Notes under the pieces: generated by a model
What the model was told of the DNA's origin: nothing
The model's input: only the letters and a program-made list of their open reading frames with translations
Database searches by the model: none
Origin: Deltaproteobacteria bacterium
GTDB taxonomy: Bacteria; Desulfobacterota; SM23-61
NCBI GenBank assembly: GCA_029857975.1
Contig: JAOUFX010000257.1
Coordinates: 1-5,564, forward strand
Direction of reading: 5' to 3'
DNA length: 5,564 bases
Translations under genes and position numbers: made by a program
Shown: piece by piece, positions 4,515 through 5,564 of the stretch
Layout of the letters: each line of letters begins with the position of its first letter
Position numbering within the stretch: position 1 is the stretch's first letter

Positions 4515-5564
4515 ATGAATGCCAAGCTAATAGGGTTGCTGGCCAAGATTACCGCGGGCATTGCCATGGCGATGTCCGTCTATCATCTTTATACGGGCGC
4601 ATTTGGATCTCCGGAGGCTCTACTTCATCGATCCATCCATCTCCTGTTTGCCCTCACCTTAACTTTTTTGGTTTACCCCTTTTCCAAAATTCGGCCGCGG
4701 CGATGGTTGGATTTCATTATGATAGGGCTTTCGTCGGCCAGCATCCTATACCTCTTTTGGAATTATGACTACTTCGTCACCCGATATCCTTACGTCCATC
4801 CGCTCAGCAAAGCGGACCTGATTTTAGGGATCATTCTGGTTGTATTGCTCCTGGAGGCGGCCCGGAGATGCATCGGCCTGGCCATGCCTTTTACGGCTAT
4901 CTTCTTTATCCTTTATGCCTATGCGGGTCCCTACCTCCCGGGCATATTGCGCCATGCCGGTTCCGATACCGAAGCCATCGTCGATCAACTCTACATGACT
5001 ACCGAGGGGATTTTTGGCATCCCCCTGGGGGTTTCGGCCACCTACGTTATTCTTTTCGTCATCTTTGGAACCTTCTTGGAAAAGTCCGGCGGAGGGCAGT
5101 TCTTCATGGATCTGGCCATGGCGACCACCGGTAAGACGCGAGGCGGTCCGGGAAAAATCGCCGTCGTTTCCAGCAGTCTCTTCGGGACCATCTCGGGAAG
5201 CGCCGTGGCCAACGTGATGGTTACCGGGCAATTTACCATACCCATGATGAAGCGGACCGGATTCCAGCCTCATTTTGCTGGAGCCGTGGAAGCCACGGCT
5301 TCGACGGGCGGACAGATTATGCCGCCGGTAATGGGCGCAGCCGCCTTCGTCATGGCCGAATTCACCGATATTCCTTACCTAACAGTTTGCAAGCACGCCC
5401 TCATTCCTGCTCTCCTTTATTACGTTTCTTTATTCATGGCTATCCATTTTGAAGCCATTCGGACTAACCTGAAAGGGATGGCCGAGGATGCCCCCCGCCT
5501 GGCCGCAGTTCTGATTGGGGAAGGTCATCTCCTCCTTCCCGTAGCAGTTATTGTCTACATGATG
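4515..5564 (+). CDS. TRAP transporter fused permease (DctQ-DctM, 4TM/12TM type), partial at 3' end
   Basis: This is the integral membrane partner of the TAXI binding protein; in such systems one polypeptide joins the small DctQ-like and large DctM-like subunits and imports the bound acid with a sodium or proton gradient. I read 350 codons to the window end with no stop; full proteins are about 600-680 aa, so roughly half is missing. Hydrophobic segments are visible near residues 40-56, 65-82, 101-114, 121-138, 170-187, 215-237, 292-311 and from about 330. The large-subunit signature is unmistakable: SGSAVANVMVTGQFTIPMMK (227-246) and AGAVEATASTGGQIMPPVMG (255-274), followed by AAAFVMAE. The frame opens only after a TAA at 4491-4493. 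ATG 4506 is an alternative start, but spacing from the G run favours 4515. It follows the binding-protein gene by 115 bp with a stem-loop in between. Confidence 0.94.
   Translation, partial: MNAKLIGLLAKITAGIAMAMSVYHLYTGAFGSPEALLHRSIHLLFALTLTFLVYPFSKIRPRRWLDFIMIGLSSASILYLFWNYDYFVTRYPYVHPLSKADLILGIILVVLLLEAARRCIGLAMPFTAIFFILYAYAGPYLPGILRHAGSDTEAIVDQLYMTTEGIFGIPLGVSATYVILFVIFGTFLEKSGGGQFFMDLAMATTGKTRGGPGKIAVVSSSLFGTISGSAVANVMVTGQFTIPMMKRTGFQPHFAGAVEATASTGGQIMPPVMGAAAFVMAEFTDIPYLTVCKHALIPALLYYVSLFMAIHFEAIRTNLKGMAEDAPRLAAVLIGEGHLLLPVAVIVYMM

Noticed and set aside
4457..4768. 103-codon plus-strand frame before and within the permease start
   Set aside because: It is out of frame with the permease, whose own frame encodes hydrophobic TRAP segments from 4515; the product looks like a shadow.
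4824..5273. 149-codon open frame on the minus strand
   Set aside because: It is antisense to the permease signature region; its composition (rich in Gly, His, Asp and Arg) is that of a shadow frame, and it has no family motif.
1..5564. CRISPR array, tRNA/rRNA gene, insertion sequence or prophage gene
   Set aside because: No regularly spaced identical repeats, cloverleaf-like sequence, rRNA-like stretch or transposase/integrase motif was seen on either strand.

Overview
The window carries five protein genes in a compact layout and suggests a mid-GC, Gram-negative, probably anaerobic acid-degrading bacterium. The gene mix (a BKACE-family beta-keto acid cleavage enzyme, an XRE-cupin regulator, a CoA-ligase alpha subunit, a TAXI-type TRAP transporter) is one I associate with Desulfobacterota (former Deltaproteobacteria) and their syntrophic or sulfate-reducing members. 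That assignment is an inference from gene content and style, not from a marker gene.

Layout. Positions 1-756 (minus strand) hold the N-terminal 252 residues of a BKACE enzyme, cut by the window start. Positions 757-961 are its promoter region, which contains an imperfect palindromic repeat. Positions 962-1582 (minus) hold a complete XRE-HTH/cupin regulator. Positions 1583-1966 are an AT-rich divergent regulatory region with back-to-back sigma70-like promoters around a perfect 16-bp palindrome. Then, on the plus strand: an NDP-forming acyl-CoA synthetase alpha subunit (1967-3358), a TAXI-family periplasmic binding protein (3446-4399), a strong intercistronic stem-loop (4428-4454), and a fused TRAP membrane subunit (4515 onward) that runs off the window end.

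How it may work together (inference): the TAXI protein captures an organic acid in the periplasm and the fused permease imports it with a cation gradient. The CoA-ligase-type alpha subunit interconverts acyl-CoA and free acid with ATP or GTP, provided it finds an ATP-grasp beta partner, which is not in this window. The BKACE enzyme condenses a beta-keto acid with acetyl-CoA to give acetoacetate and a new acyl-CoA. The XRE-cupin protein, encoded divergently from the uptake and activation genes, is the obvious candidate for a ligand-responsive local regulator. The substrate cannot be read from the sequence.

I see no CRISPR array, tRNA, rRNA, insertion sequence or prophage gene. The most interesting signals are the architecture of the divergent control region, a degenerate 9-bp-periodic repeat family present in two intergenic regions, and the orphan alpha subunit with an altered active-site loop.
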